NCBI GenBank assembly: GCA_026770615.1
Contig: MU631788.1
Coordinates: forward strand, 75,119 to 85,585
Source: Pavlovales sp. CCMP2436
Lineage: Eukaryota > Haptophyta > Pavlovophyceae > Pavlovales
DNA length: 10,467 nt
Direction: 5' to 3'
This document shows positions 1 to 8,310 of the stretch, in pieces. Both the position numbers and the translations under genes were made by a program. Each line of letters starts with the position of its first letter. The stretch's first letter is position 1. Below the pieces are notes generated by a model, which was not told where the DNA came from, ran no database searches, and saw nothing but the letters and a program-made list of their open reading frames with translations.

Positions 1-253
1 GCGCAGCGGCGGGCCCGGGAGGGGGGGAAGCTGGGAAGGGGCCGCACATCGGTACGGATCCTGCTCGCAGCCTCAGAAGCATTCCGAACAGCAGCCACTG
101 CAGACCCGGCATGATAGGATGGTAGGATGAGAGGGCCTGCACGCCGGCAGAGAATGCTACTGAAAAAAAAAAAAAAAATGATAGGGAAGGGTGCACTTCT
201 ACTTGCGGAAGGAATGGGGGGGGGGGAAGGGGAGGGGAGCGCGGCGGGCACAC
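1..253 (-). other. Downstream continuation of the Sfi1-like gene: intron plus last exon, or 3' end
   Basis: After residue 87 of exon 2 (ending AAG at 254) the minus strand has a plausible donor GTGTGC, a C-rich stretch, then 16 T followed by CAG at 162-160. That is a very good polypyrimidine tract and acceptor. Using that acceptor in phase 0 gives TAG as the next codon (159-157), which would end the protein at once. A second acceptor, GTGCAG at 139-137, stays open to the window edge, and the unspliced frame is also open from 514 to 1. Protein read there is Pro/Ala-rich and no longer shows Trp repeats. I cannot decide between a terminal stop, another exon and 3' UTR. Confidence 0.4.
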
Positions 254-677
254 CTTCTGCACGGCGGCGCGGCGCTCTGCCTGGATCTCGCGCAACCGCT
301 GCCACCCGCCGAATGCGAGGAGCTGCAGCCGCAGCAAGCCACGCCGCCAGAGCAGTTCGAGCCGCCCCCGCCTCACCGCGCCGCTCGCCACGTACTCCGC
401 CCACGCGCGCACCACCTGTGCGCTGACGCGAAAGCACAGCCTGGCGAGCACGCGTGTCTCGAGCAGGCGCAGCCGCCGCTCGTTGGCCACGTAGGCGCTG
501 AGGGAGCCGAGCACCTGATCAAATATAAAATAAATAATAGTCAATACCAATACGATTGCAAGGCGCCGAGAATCAGCTAGATCGAAAAAGAAAAAAACGA
601 GTTTCATCACTCTCCGTTCTTATAATAATAGTCAATACCAATACCAATGACAATAAAACGGCGCTAAGCACATTATC

Positions 678-714
<37 letters not shown>

Positions 715-1206
715 ATTTAAAGGAGTATCATCCTCCTCATAATAATAGTCAATACAAATACCAATACCAATGACAAGAGCACCTGCTCGATCGATAGATA
801 TAGATATAGATATCGATATAGATATCGATATATATAACAACAGGAATTATCATCATCATCAAAAGTAAGAATATCAGTGTAAAGCACCTGCTCCCCTGTT
901 GCGCCCAAATAACAAAAACAAGAATACTCATCATAGTATAAATCATCAGAATCAGAATAGTAATAGTAATATTGGTTCGAGTAAAAATGTGTAACACCTC
1001 GCGACAGCAGACTCATTCGAATCCCGACTCGGTAGAATTCGGGGCAACTGCCAAACTAAGGCAGATGCAAATGTAAATGCAAATGTAAATGCAAATGTAA
1101 ATGCAACAAAATGCAACAAAAAATGCTGCTGATGCACCACAATTTTTATTTTAAACAAATGGCAGTTGCCTATGAGCAGTTCGACGCACCTGCCCGAGGA
1201 CTGGAT

Positions 1207-1239
<33 letters not shown>

Positions 1240-3274
1240 GCAAACATAAATGCAGATGCATACGCATCCAAATATACATATATATATACATGATATAAAT
1301 ATAAATATAAATATAAATATAAATAAGTATATAAAGTACCTGCCAGAGGAGCGCGTGCACGATCCGCCGCACCGCACGCTCACGCATCCCCTCCGCCGCC
1401 GCGTTCGCGCGCCGGCCGTGCGCGACCACCCCCACCCAGCCGCCGAGCGCGAGCGCCGAAGCGCGGTGCACGACGCGCGCGAGCATTCGGCGGAGCGTGT
1501 GCTGCTGCCGCGCGCTCTCGAGCCACGCGTCGAAGCGCACGACCTTGTCGCGCTGCAGCGCGCGCACGTACTTGGTGGCGGCAGCACGCCGGCCCGCGTG
1601 GAGCTGGGCCGTGTGCGCGGCCCAAGGGCGGAAGACCAACCACGCGTGCCTGTGCCTCAGCTTGGCGGCGTGCCTCGCGAGCAGGCGGCCATTGCGCTTG
1701 CGCTTGGCGCTGAACGCGACCCACGAGGAGAGTGCGCGCCCGAGCCCGAGCGAGCGCAGGCGCCCAATGCACGCCGCGAGCGAGCGCTTCGTGAGCTCCT
1801 CCGCGTCGATGAATTCCAGCCACGCGCGCAGCGCCACGCCACTCTCCCGGTGCAGCACCCGCCTGTCCATGCGCGCCGCGCCCGCGCGCGCCGTGTGCGC
1901 GTTTTCGACGGATTCCCCCCACGCGTGGAAGGCGAGTCCCGCGCGCCGGTGCGCCAGCCGCCGCGCCGCACGGTCGAGCACGGTCATCGCGCGCGTGCGC
2001 GCCTGACGGGTAGCCACCCAGCCCGCGAGGCCGAGCGAGATGCTGCGGCGGACGAGGCGGCCGACGGCGGAGGCGAACAGCTGGCTGTGTGCGCCGCCCA
2101 GCGCCGTCACGCCCGCGAGCAAGCTGAAGGCGCGCGCGGCGCGCGAGGCCTGCATGCGGTTGCCCGCGCGGCGTGCGAGCGCAAGCGCGTGCAAGTGGCT
2201 GCGCCACGCGTCGTAGCCCAGGCCCTCCAGCCGATGGAGCGCCCGCGCCAGCAGGCGCTTGCCCGTCGAGTCCTGCGTCCGCCGCCGGGCCATGAGGTCC
2301 ACCCACGCGCCGAAGGTGAGGGCTGCGAGCCGGCTGGTGATCCGCCGCGCTGCATTTCCCGCCAGCGCGAGGGCCCGGCGGCTCTCGCGCGTCACAGAGC
2401 GCCAGCCGGTGAGCGCGGCGACGGCGGTGCGCCGGCCCAGCCGCGCTGCCGCCTTGCGGAGGAGCCCGTCTGCGCGCTCGCTCCGGGTGGCCGCCGCGCC
2501 GGCGAGCGCCGTCCACGCGCGCCGGCTTGTCGAGCTGAGCCGCGCCGCCGCGCGGCGGAGCACGGCGCCCTCGGCCTTGCTGCGCGTGCGCGCAGTGCGG
2601 CGCGCCTCGCAGCGCCAGGCAGTGAGCACGCGCGCGGCCTGCGCGCGGAATCCGCGGCGTGGGCCACCCTCGGCGAAGCGCAGGATGCTGCGCTCGCCGT
2701 GAGCTGCGAGGCTGCGCAGCATCCGCAGCTCCGCCTCGAGCTCGGCCAGCCGCTCAGACATGGATCCGTAACGGCCGGCGGCACTCGCACCCAGCTCGTC
2801 CCACGCCGCCTCCCACTCGCGGTCGACGCGAGACAGATAAGTGTTCACCTCCGCGACGCCACCGGGCGAGCGCGGCGAGCACGAGCGCGGCGAGCGCGAG
2901 TGCGGCGAGCGCGGCGAGCGCGAGTGCGGCGAGCGCGAGCGCGGTGGTGCGGAGGACGGGCGGCCCGGGCTCGGCGACGGTGGCGAGCCCACAGAGTAGT
3001 AGGCGCCGCGCGGGGAGGCGCCGCCGCCGTCGCCACCCAGCTCCGAGGCGAGCCTGTCGACGAGGGCGGAGGAGTCCGTCTCGATTGTTGTGAGGATGTG
3101 CTCGACGGAGCGCCAGTGCTCGGCACGCGCCGATGCGGGCTGCAGCCGCCCGCGCGAGGGCGACCGGGCGGGCTCCGATGGCGACAGGCTAAATTGCGCG
3201 CGCCGCCGGCCGATCTGCACGGGCAGGTCGCGGAGGTCGTCACCGTCGGAGGAGGACGGCGAGTCCACGCGCAT
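254..3274 (-). CDS. Sfi1-like tryptophan-repeat (centrin-binding) protein, two exons, 3' end unresolved
   Basis: Coding parts are 3274-1340 (645 codons) and 514-254 (87 codons), joined in phase 0 across an intron. Residues 1-110 are Ser/Pro-rich, about 112-137 form an RS/SP repeat tract, and about 165-190 look like a short coiled coil. From about residue 215 there are roughly 16 helical repeats ending in an aromatic or Leu, one or two small residues, then Trp. Trp lies at about 220, 253, 291, 324, 357, 419, 452, 485, 518, 551, 584, 613, 644, 683 and 716. Most spacings are exactly 33 residues, and one unit near 387 has lost its Trp. In known Sfi1-type proteins such repeats form a long helix that binds centrin at spindle poles or basal bodies; that role is inferred here from pattern only. 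The repeat register continues into exon 2, which supports the splice. The start at 3274 is chosen because acidic/Ser-rich protein begins there, whereas the open frame upstream (to 3706) runs through the duplicated promoter block. Arg/Ala content is inflated by GC bias. Confidence 0.72.
515..1339 (-). other. 825-nt AT-rich intron of the Sfi1-like gene, packed with microsatellites
   Basis: On the minus strand the donor is CAG|GTACTT at 1340/1339 and the acceptor is TGATCAG|GTGCTC at 515/514. Both flanks are phase 0 and the Trp-repeat protein resumes directly after the acceptor. The intron is low in GC against very GC-rich exons. It holds (AT)n runs near 679-710 and 1206-1239, an ATAAAT-type run at about 1285-1326, a GATA/GATATC-type run near 790-835, and a 12-nt repeat (GCAAATGTAAAT) at 1065-1106. 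Three copies of a motif beginning AATAATAGTCAATAC lie at 533-553, 624-654 and 741-776. Open frames inside it are short and low-complexity (Tyr/Ile runs) and are not credible genes. Confidence 0.75.
2866..2945 (-). repeat. Short tandem repeat encoding an RS/SP-rich tract
   Basis: Units of 9 and 12 nt (read on the plus strand as GCGAGCGCG and close variants) alternate over about 80 bases. In the Sfi1-like frame they encode a run of Ser-Arg-Ser-Pro, Ser-Pro-Arg and Ser-Pro-His units at about residues 112-137. Such tracts are usually disordered and phosphorylatable. It most likely grew by replication slippage in frame. Confidence 0.6.
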
Positions 3275-3936
3275 CGTGCCGTTGCCCGACTCCGTGTGAG
3301 CTTCGAGTCGAGCTCCGTACTGTGTGGCTCTGAGCCCAACTCCCACGAGCGAGCAAGCGTGAGCCGATTTCGCAAATGCTGTTCGAAAACAGCTAGCTGG
3401 CTCCACTTCTTTTAAAAAAACGCGGGGCGAACCGGCGGCGGCAGGCTCTCGCGCAGCGCAGTACAGTCCAGTGTCCGTTTCATGCCCTTCAACCGCTCCC
3501 GCCTCCCTGCGCAGTGAACTTCGTGAAATGCTGTCACGAAAGCAGTCGCATTTTTTTTTAACGCGGGCGAACCGGCGGCGGCGGGCTATTGTCACGTGGT
3601 GGGCAGCCCGCGTAGTGTAAAGTGTAATCAAGTGTCCGTCCCAAGCCCTCCAACCACTCCGGCCTCCCCCCCGCCCCCGTCTGCAGAGTAAATTATTTAA
3701 CAACAATTCTTGAAGGAGGCGGACTGCGGGCGATTAGCTTGACGATCATTGGGTGCAGCCTTGGACACGCGCAGCCATTGGCGCAACACCACTGCATTCG
3801 CCCCCCGACCCTGACGATAACCACGCGATAAACAGCTGCGCGAAAGTCGAAACACGATGAGAGGACTCGAGCGGAATAAATTATATAGTAAAAACGCTCA
3901 AGTTTCAACAGCAGCGCGTCGATCCGGGCCTGGCCG
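3275..3936. promoter_or_regulatory. Divergent intergenic/promoter region
   Basis: This 662-base gap separates two genes transcribed away from each other. Besides the duplicated block it contains a TATA-like ATTATATAG near 3880-3888, about 50 bases before the plus-strand ATG at 3937. No equivalent TATA element was obvious for the minus-strand gene. Open frames crossing it are out of character with the neighbouring proteins and are taken as non-coding. Confidence 0.4.
3367..3668. repeat. Imperfect tandem duplication (~150 bp unit) between divergent genes
   Basis: Copy A is about 3367-3507 and copy B about 3518-3668. In order, both carry TTCG..AAATGCTGT..CGAAA, a T/A-rich stretch, CGCGGG.CGAACCGGCGGCGGC, then AGTGTCCGT and CAACC.CTCC.GCCTCCC. 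Spacing between matched blocks drifts from about 152 to 161 bases, so indels have accumulated and the duplication is not recent. It lies upstream of both the minus-strand Sfi1-like start (3274) and the plus-strand start (3937), so it probably holds shared promoter or 5' UTR sequence. Confidence 0.6.
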
Positions 3937-4862
3937 ATGCGCGTGGCACTTGTGCTCGCGATGTATGCTGCGGCCGTCGCCGGCCGGCCGTGCAGCCTGT
4001 GGGGGAGCATAGACCCCACCGCCTCGCGCTTCAACGAGGTATCCGGCGACATCAACGACTACAAGCTCAACCTGAAGGGCGACTGGCAGCCGAAGATATC
4101 GGGCAAGCTGCTCATGACCTTCGACGACGGCTGCCCGCTGTACCTGTCGCAGCTCGAAGGCGTAGGCTTCACGCTCTCCTCGAGCGCGGTCAACCCCATC
4201 GCTGTGAGCTACTCCGAGGTGCGGGTTGGCCCCGCCTACATCAAGGTAAGCGACCTACAGGCAGCCCTGGACGCCCACCACTTCGTGGCGAGCACCGACG
4301 AGTGCACGCAGAACTACGGGGGTCCGTGCTTCTCGGGGACGGTGACGGCGCGCGCGTTGAGTGGCAAGGCGCACGTGCTTACGGCAGACCTCTCGCTCGA
4401 GGGCTCTGAGGGCGACATTGAGATCGAGGGCTACTTCGAGCCGGACGAGTCAGAGCTACGGCTGCAGATCACGAAGCTCAAGTGTACTTTCAAGATCGCA
4501 GAGAGTAACGCCAAAGGCGAGTTCGTGCTGGGCGGCTATCTGACGGCCTCGGCGCCGCTCCCCAGCTCCTTCACGTTCGGTGCGCGCGCGCCACGTCCGT
4601 CCCTCTGCCCGCGCGCGCGCCCCTCACCGCAAACGCGAAGTGGCCGGGCGCTCACTCGCACGCGTGCTCGCCTATGCCGCCCGACCGGCCCACCCCAGAT
4701 CTGCTCGGCGAACCCAGCGCGGTGGAGCTCCGTGGCATAGGATCCCTCCCGAGCCGCGCGGCGTCTACGGTCGCCCTCGTGGCGTGCGCGGCAGCGTTGC
4801 TCATCGCCTCCCGCTTGCGCGCCGTGCGCCGGGAGGGCGTGGAGCCCACAGAGCTCCTCTGA
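3937..4862 (+). CDS. Predicted secreted/type I membrane protein of unknown function, two exons
   Basis: Exon 1 is 3937-4579 and exon 2 is 4699-4862; joined, they give 268 residues and a TGA stop. The join is phase 1 on both sides (TTC G|AT CTG), and the exon 2 frame contains a clear C-terminal membrane helix. Residues 1-17 form a typical signal peptide (basic Arg2, hydrophobic core, Ala/Gly before Arg-Pro-Cys). The ectodomain of about 215 residues looks beta-rich and holds Cys at about 19, 66, 123, 131 and 173; C123 and C131 flank a short Gly/Asn loop. A single membrane segment lies at about 235-253, followed by a short basic tail ending in Glu-Leu-Leu. I do not recognise the family. Exon 1 contains AAG|GTAAGC at 4245/4246, a strong donor look-alike, so a shorter spliced form is possible. 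The protein would face the outside of the cell or the lumen of the secretory system. Confidence 0.7.
4580..4698 (+). other. 119-nt intron of the membrane-protein gene
   Basis: The donor is TTCG|GTGCGC and the acceptor CACCCCAG|ATC. Without splicing the frame continues as Arg/Pro-rich nonsense to a TAG at 4738-4740. With splicing it gains a transmembrane helix and a stop at 4862, a sensible end for a protein with a signal peptide. Unlike the long intron at 515-1339, this one is GC-rich, with GC dinucleotide runs. Phases match exactly (1 and 1). Confidence 0.7.
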
Positions 4863-5355
4863 TCGGCGATCGGGCCAGGGCGCGCGAGTCTGGGTCTACG
4901 ATTGGGCTGGGGCGCCACCACGAACGCCAGATATCCTGAGCGTAGTGCACACATGTCACCACATCACACCCGTCTCCATTCCATTTATACTATTTAAGGG
5001 GCTAGCCCAAAGCTTTTCAAGCTAGTACTGAACTTGCTCTTAAGACTCCGGACCTCTGCCTTAAATGTGGAATAACGTACTAAGTGCGATTACGGAAGCG
5101 GAAGCCCGCGCGGCAGTGACCGGCACGGGCAACTGTGCCGTGATCATGATTCATAATCATGTGAAGCAGGACCGAAGGCGGCTTGGAGAGGAATTATGCT
5201 AGAATAGACTAGTAACATTTATATAAAGTTTATTCCACTTCTCACGCCGGCTCAGTTTCAGCTCGTTGGACTTCCGGTTGCTTCCGCGCAACATTTTTGG
5301 ACGAAGCCGTTAGTTAGTTACAGAAATTTAAAATTTTCATGCAAAAAAAAAATCC
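4863..5355. other. Intergenic gap: 3' flank of membrane-protein gene and 5' flank of INTS4-like gene
   Basis: No coding sequence is visible. A perfect 7-bp hairpin (CATGATT, loop CAT, AATCATG) lies at 5145-5161, just after a weaker GGCAC/GTGCC pair at 5122-5139. A TATA-like TTATATAAAG at 5219-5228 is about 130 bases before the ATG at 5356 and may be the promoter of the next gene. Near the start codon, an upstream ATG at 5339 and a run of ten A at 5343-5352 sit in a very AT-rich leader. The in-frame TAA at 5329-5331 limits 5' extension of the next ORF. Confidence 0.45.
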
Positions 5356-7758
5356 ATGGAGCTCGAGCGGCTCGCCTCCGTTGCGTGCCTCAGCGCGGCG
5401 CCAGGCGAGCGGGCCCGCGCGCTTGCGCAGCTGCGCCGCCTCTTCGCTGGCCTCGAGCACCGCCACCGCGCGCAGTGCCTCACCAAGCGACCGGTCCATG
5501 CGATGCTCGACACGAGCTCGGGGCAGGCGCTGCTGCCCGTCGGCGACGTGAAGCTCAAGCCGCAGCTGCTCGGCACAGGCGAGCCGTACACGCTCGCGCA
5601 GAGCGCGGCGGGCGTGCTTGTGACGCTGCTCGAGGACGAGCACGCCGAGGTTCGCCTCGAGGCGGTCGATGCGCTCGCCGCGCTCGCCGTGTGCGACGGC
5701 GCCCTGCGCATGCGTGCGGCCGAGCTCATGGTGGACGCACTTGCAGACGACTCTGCACGCGTGCGCGCGCGCGCCCTGCGCCGGCTGGGCGTGCTGCTCG
5801 AGGGCGTGGAGCTCGAGCCCGAGCACATGCGCGCGATTGTCGGTTCGCTCGACGACGCCTCTGCCGCCGTGCGCGCCAGTGCCACGCTCGCGCTGCGCGC
5901 GGTCCGCCTCCCGGCCGCGGCCGCGGACGAACCGGCCGCCGCCGCCGCCACCGCCACCGCCGCCGCCGCGGGCGCGGAGAGCGGGGGCGACAGCGGCGGT
6001 GGCTGCGGCGTCGCGGGTGCGCTGCTGTGCGAGATACTCGACGCGCTTGGCGCGAGCGCGGTGCGCGCGCGCGAGCTCGACGGCGAGGACGCACGCGCGG
6101 AGGTGGCCGCGGCCGCGGCGGCCGCTGCGCTCGGGCTGCGCCACCCGCACCTGATGCGCGCGCTGCTCGCGCACGCACGCAGGCAGCAGCCACAGCCGGC
6201 GCACCCGCAGGGCCACGCGGCTGCGAGGCCCGCCGCGCTCGCCGCCGAGGAGAGCGCGCCGAGTCCCCGGCCGCCGCACCCGCATCCGCCGCCCACGGCC
6301 GCACTCTCGCCGTTCGCACCGAGCCGCGTGCCCGTCGTGCGCCTCGCGCTCACGCTCAGCGCGCTGTTGCACGCCGCCTTCGCGAGCGCCGCCGCGGAGC
6401 GCGCGGCCGAGCTCGGCGCGGGCGCGGCCGGCGCGGCGAGCGGCACGGTCGCAAGCGCGGCGCAGGCGGCGGCAGCGCAGCGCGGCGCGCAGCGGCTCAT
6501 GGCGCCGCTTCCGGCGTGGGTGTGGGACGCGCTCGGCGCGGTCGCTGGCGCGTGCGCCGTGCGCGTGCCGATCGGCGCCGACGCCGCTGCGGCCTCGCTC
6601 GCCGCGCGGGACGCCGCGCTGCGCAGCCTCCTCGGCGAGTGCGACGAGGCGCTCGCGGCCGCGGCGCGCGCAGAAGCGGCGGCTGACGCAGCTGGCGGCG
6701 GCGCGGCGCTCGCGCACCTCGAGCGCGCGCTCGTGTGCTCCGCCGACGAGCAGGCTGACCTGCCCGTCCGCCTGCCCGGCTGCGAGCCCGGCTGCGCGAC
6801 TGAGGCGGGCGCGCGCCTATGGTTCGCGGGCGCGCTCGCCACGGCGCGGCACATGGCCGCCCTGCGCGCCACGCTCGCCGGCGCGCCCGGCGAGCGGGGC
6901 CGTGCGGCGGGGCAGTGCAAGCTGGCGGGCCGCGCGCGCGCTGCCGCGCGCGCCGCGCGCGAGGTGGCCGCGAGGCTGAGCGGGCTGAGCGAGGAGGCCT
7001 CGTGCTTCTTGCGGCTGAGCGGCTGCTGGGCCCTCGGCTGGCTGCTCGCCGAGCAGGCCGGCCTGGCCGCGGCGGGCGGCTGCGCGCTGCCCGCCGAGGG
7101 CGAGGGCGCCGAGCTCGCGCGCGAGCTGGACGCGCTTGAGCGCTCGAGCGCGCGGCTGCGGCCGAGCTGCGCCCGGCTCGCGCAGGGCGCGGCGCACCTC
7201 GCGCCGGCGCTGCGCGCGCTCTGCGCCGCCGCGCCGCGCGCCGCCGAGCGCAGCGGCGAGGTGAACGCGGCGGTGCGTGCGGCGCAGCTCGCGCTGGCGG
7301 CGCACGCGCCGCACGCGAGCCTGCCGGCACCTGCGGTGACGCCTAGCCCGCCCCGGCTGCGCACCGCGCGGGTGCGCCTTCTGGAGAGCCCTCAGGTGCT
7401 ACCCGTGCGTGCCGGCTGGCCGCTGGCCGTTGAGCTCGAGGTCGAGCTGGGCTGCTGGGACCGCAGGCAGCTCGAGCAGTGCGCGCTCGTTGCGCGCTGC
7501 GCCTCGCACTGCTGGCGCTTCCCGCTCGGGGAGGGCGACGTGGTGAGGCGGCGCGCGTCCGAGCTGCGGCTGCACGCGGCCATCTCGCTGGCGGTGCCCA
7601 TTGAGCTCGTAGACAGCGAGCTGCGCCTCACCGTGGAGACCACGGCCGGCAGCGTGTGGGCCCAGCTGGGCGAGGCGCGCTCCTTGCCGACCGCCGCGTA
7701 CACACCCTCTGCCCTACAAGTACTCAGGCGCACGCCCGGCCCTGGGACTCGGAGATGA
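5356..7758 (+). CDS. INTS4: Integrator complex subunit 4 (INTS4)-like HEAT-repeat protein, N-terminally short
   Basis: An 800-residue uninterrupted reading frame. Three HEAT-type repeats lie at about 82-112, 117-148 and 155-185, each with the Asp/Glu-rich turn followed by Val-Arg. The first reads LLEDEHAEVRLEAVDALAAL, which closely follows the pattern and order of the middle of animal INTS4. Next come a poly-Ala/Gly linker (186-218), a block with LGLRHPHLM (259-267) matching the INTS4 position where a Gly-x-Arg-His-Pro motif follows the HEAT repeats, long Ala-rich helices (about 325-665), and a beta-rich C-terminal domain at about 668-785 like the Ig-like end of INTS4. In animals INTS4 scaffolds the INTS9-INTS11 RNA cleavage module, acting in the nucleus on snRNA and paused RNA polymerase II transcripts. 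Animal INTS4 is about 960 residues; here the roughly 200-250 N-terminal residues with further HEAT repeats are missing, and the in-frame stop at 5329 leaves no room for them. Family call rests on remembered pattern similarity, not a search; a generic HEAT protein is the alternative. Confidence 0.72.
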   Translation: MELERLASVACLSAAPGERARALAQLRRLFAGLEHRHRAQCLTKRPVHAMLDTSSGQALLPVGDVKLKPQLLGTGEPYTLAQSAAGVLVTLLEDEHAEVRLEAVDALAALAVCDGALRMRAAELMVDALADDSARVRARALRRLGVLLEGVELEPEHMRAIVGSLDDASAAVRASATLALRAVRLPAAAADEPAAAAATATAAAAGAESGGDSGGGCGVAGALLCEILDALGASAVRARELDGEDARAEVAAAAAAAALGLRHPHLMRALLAHARRQQPQPAHPQGHAAARPAALAAEESAPSPRPPHPHPPPTAALSPFAPSRVPVVRLALTLSALLHAAFASAAAERAAELGAGAAGAASGTVASAAQAAAAQRGAQRLMAPLPAWVWDALGAVAGACAVRVPIGADAAAASLAARDAALRSLLGECDEALAAAARAEAAADAAGGGAALAHLERALVCSADEQADLPVRLPGCEPGCATEAGARLWFAGALATARHMAALRATLAGAPGERGRAAGQCKLAGRARAAARAAREVAARLSGLSEEASCFLRLSGCWALGWLLAEQAGLAAAGGCALPAEGEGAELARELDALERSSARLRPSCARLAQGAAHLAPALRALCAAAPRAAERSGEVNAAVRAAQLALAAHAPHASLPAPAVTPSPPRLRTARVRLLESPQVLPVRAGWPLAVELEVELGCWDRRQLEQCALVARCASHCWRFPLGEGDVVRRRASELRLHAAISLAVPIELVDSELRLTVETTAGSVWAQLGEARSLPTAAYTPSALQVLRRTPGPGTRR

Positions 7759-7891
7759 CGGACATGCAATGCCCGGAGGACGCCGTCCGAGCGTGGCGAG
7801 GGAGCTAGTTGTAAATAATCACAAAATCCTCGACATAATATTTCTACAATTGTAAGCTTGAATTCTAACCTTGAATTGTATAATCAAAAGA

Positions 7892-8007
7892 GTCGAAATC
7901 CGAATTAGTGGCGCGATTCCGCACTGGGGAGGGGGAAAAGTGGTGGCCGGGACAAAGAAGTAGACATTGGTCACCCCTGCGCGCTAAGTGTCGACCGGCT
8001 CTTAGAA
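7892..8007 (-). repeat. Left inverted-repeat arm
   Basis: Matches the right arm (9462-9795) in reverse orientation. The outer edge begins GTCGAAATCCGAATTAGTG and the inner edge ends CCGGCTCTTAGAA. It lies about 130 bases after the INTS4-like stop codon, so the 3' UTR of that gene may run into it. Confidence 0.5.
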
Positions 8008-8029
8008 TAGGCGTAACGTACGGAGAATA

Positions 8030-8098
8030 TTCGTGGGGCCCCGGGCCGGAGGCCCGCGGGGGCCCGGGCCCCCGGCCGTAAGTTATCCGTGGGGCCCT
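8030..8098. repeat. G+C-only palindromic block with duplicated GTGGGGCCC
   Basis: A stretch made almost only of GGGCCC, CCCGGG and GGCC palindromes, with CGTGGGGCCC occurring at both ends (about 8032 and 8088). A similar GGGCCTCCGG/GGGGGCCC block sits at 9415-9460 beside the other inverted-repeat arm, so it seems to belong to the same repeat family. No coding content. Confidence 0.45.
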
Positions 8099-8107
8099 GA
8101 GAGAGAG

Positions 8108-8310
8108 TTAACAGTGCGGCGCGCGCGTAGCGCGCGCCGCGCCGTTAATTGGATATTTATATGTAATAAACACGATTATTAGTTGCGCGCGTAGCGCGCA
8201 ACTTCGCGCGCGCGCAGCGCGCGCGCGCCTCGCGGCGCGCGCTGCGCGCGCGGAGCGCGGAGCGCGGAGCGCGCGTGCGGAGCGCGCGCAGCGCGCGCAG
8301 CTCGCGCGTT
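8108..8310. repeat. Array of GC palindromes with GTA or GCA centres
   Basis: Two perfect hairpins have the same 3-nt centre, GTA: an 11-bp stem at 8116-8140 (with TTAAC/GTTAA outer pairs at 8108-8112 and 8144-8148) and a 10-bp stem at 8181-8203. A long alternating GC run with a GCA centre follows at 8206-8228. From 8250 there are several GCGGAGC-type units and further GCGC runs to about 8308. The 34-base spacer between the first two hairpins is AT-rich. Long alternating purine-pyrimidine CG tracts can adopt Z-DNA or cruciform structures. It lies 3' of the zinc-finger gene. Confidence 0.6.

Noticed and set aside
127..580. Plus-strand open frames at the left edge
   Set aside because: Antisense to the second Sfi1-like exon, which shows the Trp-repeat pattern in correct register.
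1008..1040. TTCGAATCC resembling a tRNA B box
   Set aside because: No matching T stem, acceptor stem or A box around it on either strand.
952..1587. Minus-strand open frame running from the exon into the intron
   Set aside because: It combines an out-of-frame reading of the exon with Ile/Tyr/Phe runs from microsatellites.
1250..3415. Long plus-strand open frame of 721 codons
   Set aside because: It mirrors the Sfi1-like exon; GC-rich third positions leave other frames open. Its protein is a featureless Arg/Ala/Pro mixture, whereas the minus frame shows regular Trp repeats.
3275..3706. N-terminal extension of the Sfi1-like protein to an ATG at 3706
   Set aside because: The extension runs through the duplicated intergenic block and reads as Arg/Cys-rich sequence without any repeat pattern.
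4246..4260. GTAAGC...CAG stretch of 15 nt that looks like a mini-intron
   Set aside because: Far too short for spliceosomal removal; kept as coding because the frame continues sensibly. The possibility of a longer alternative intron is noted under findings.
5337..7364. Long minus-strand open frames of 675 and 467 codons over the INTS4-like gene
   Set aside because: They are Ala/Ser/Arg-rich shadows caused by GC bias; the plus frame has recognisable HEAT repeats and a beta domain.
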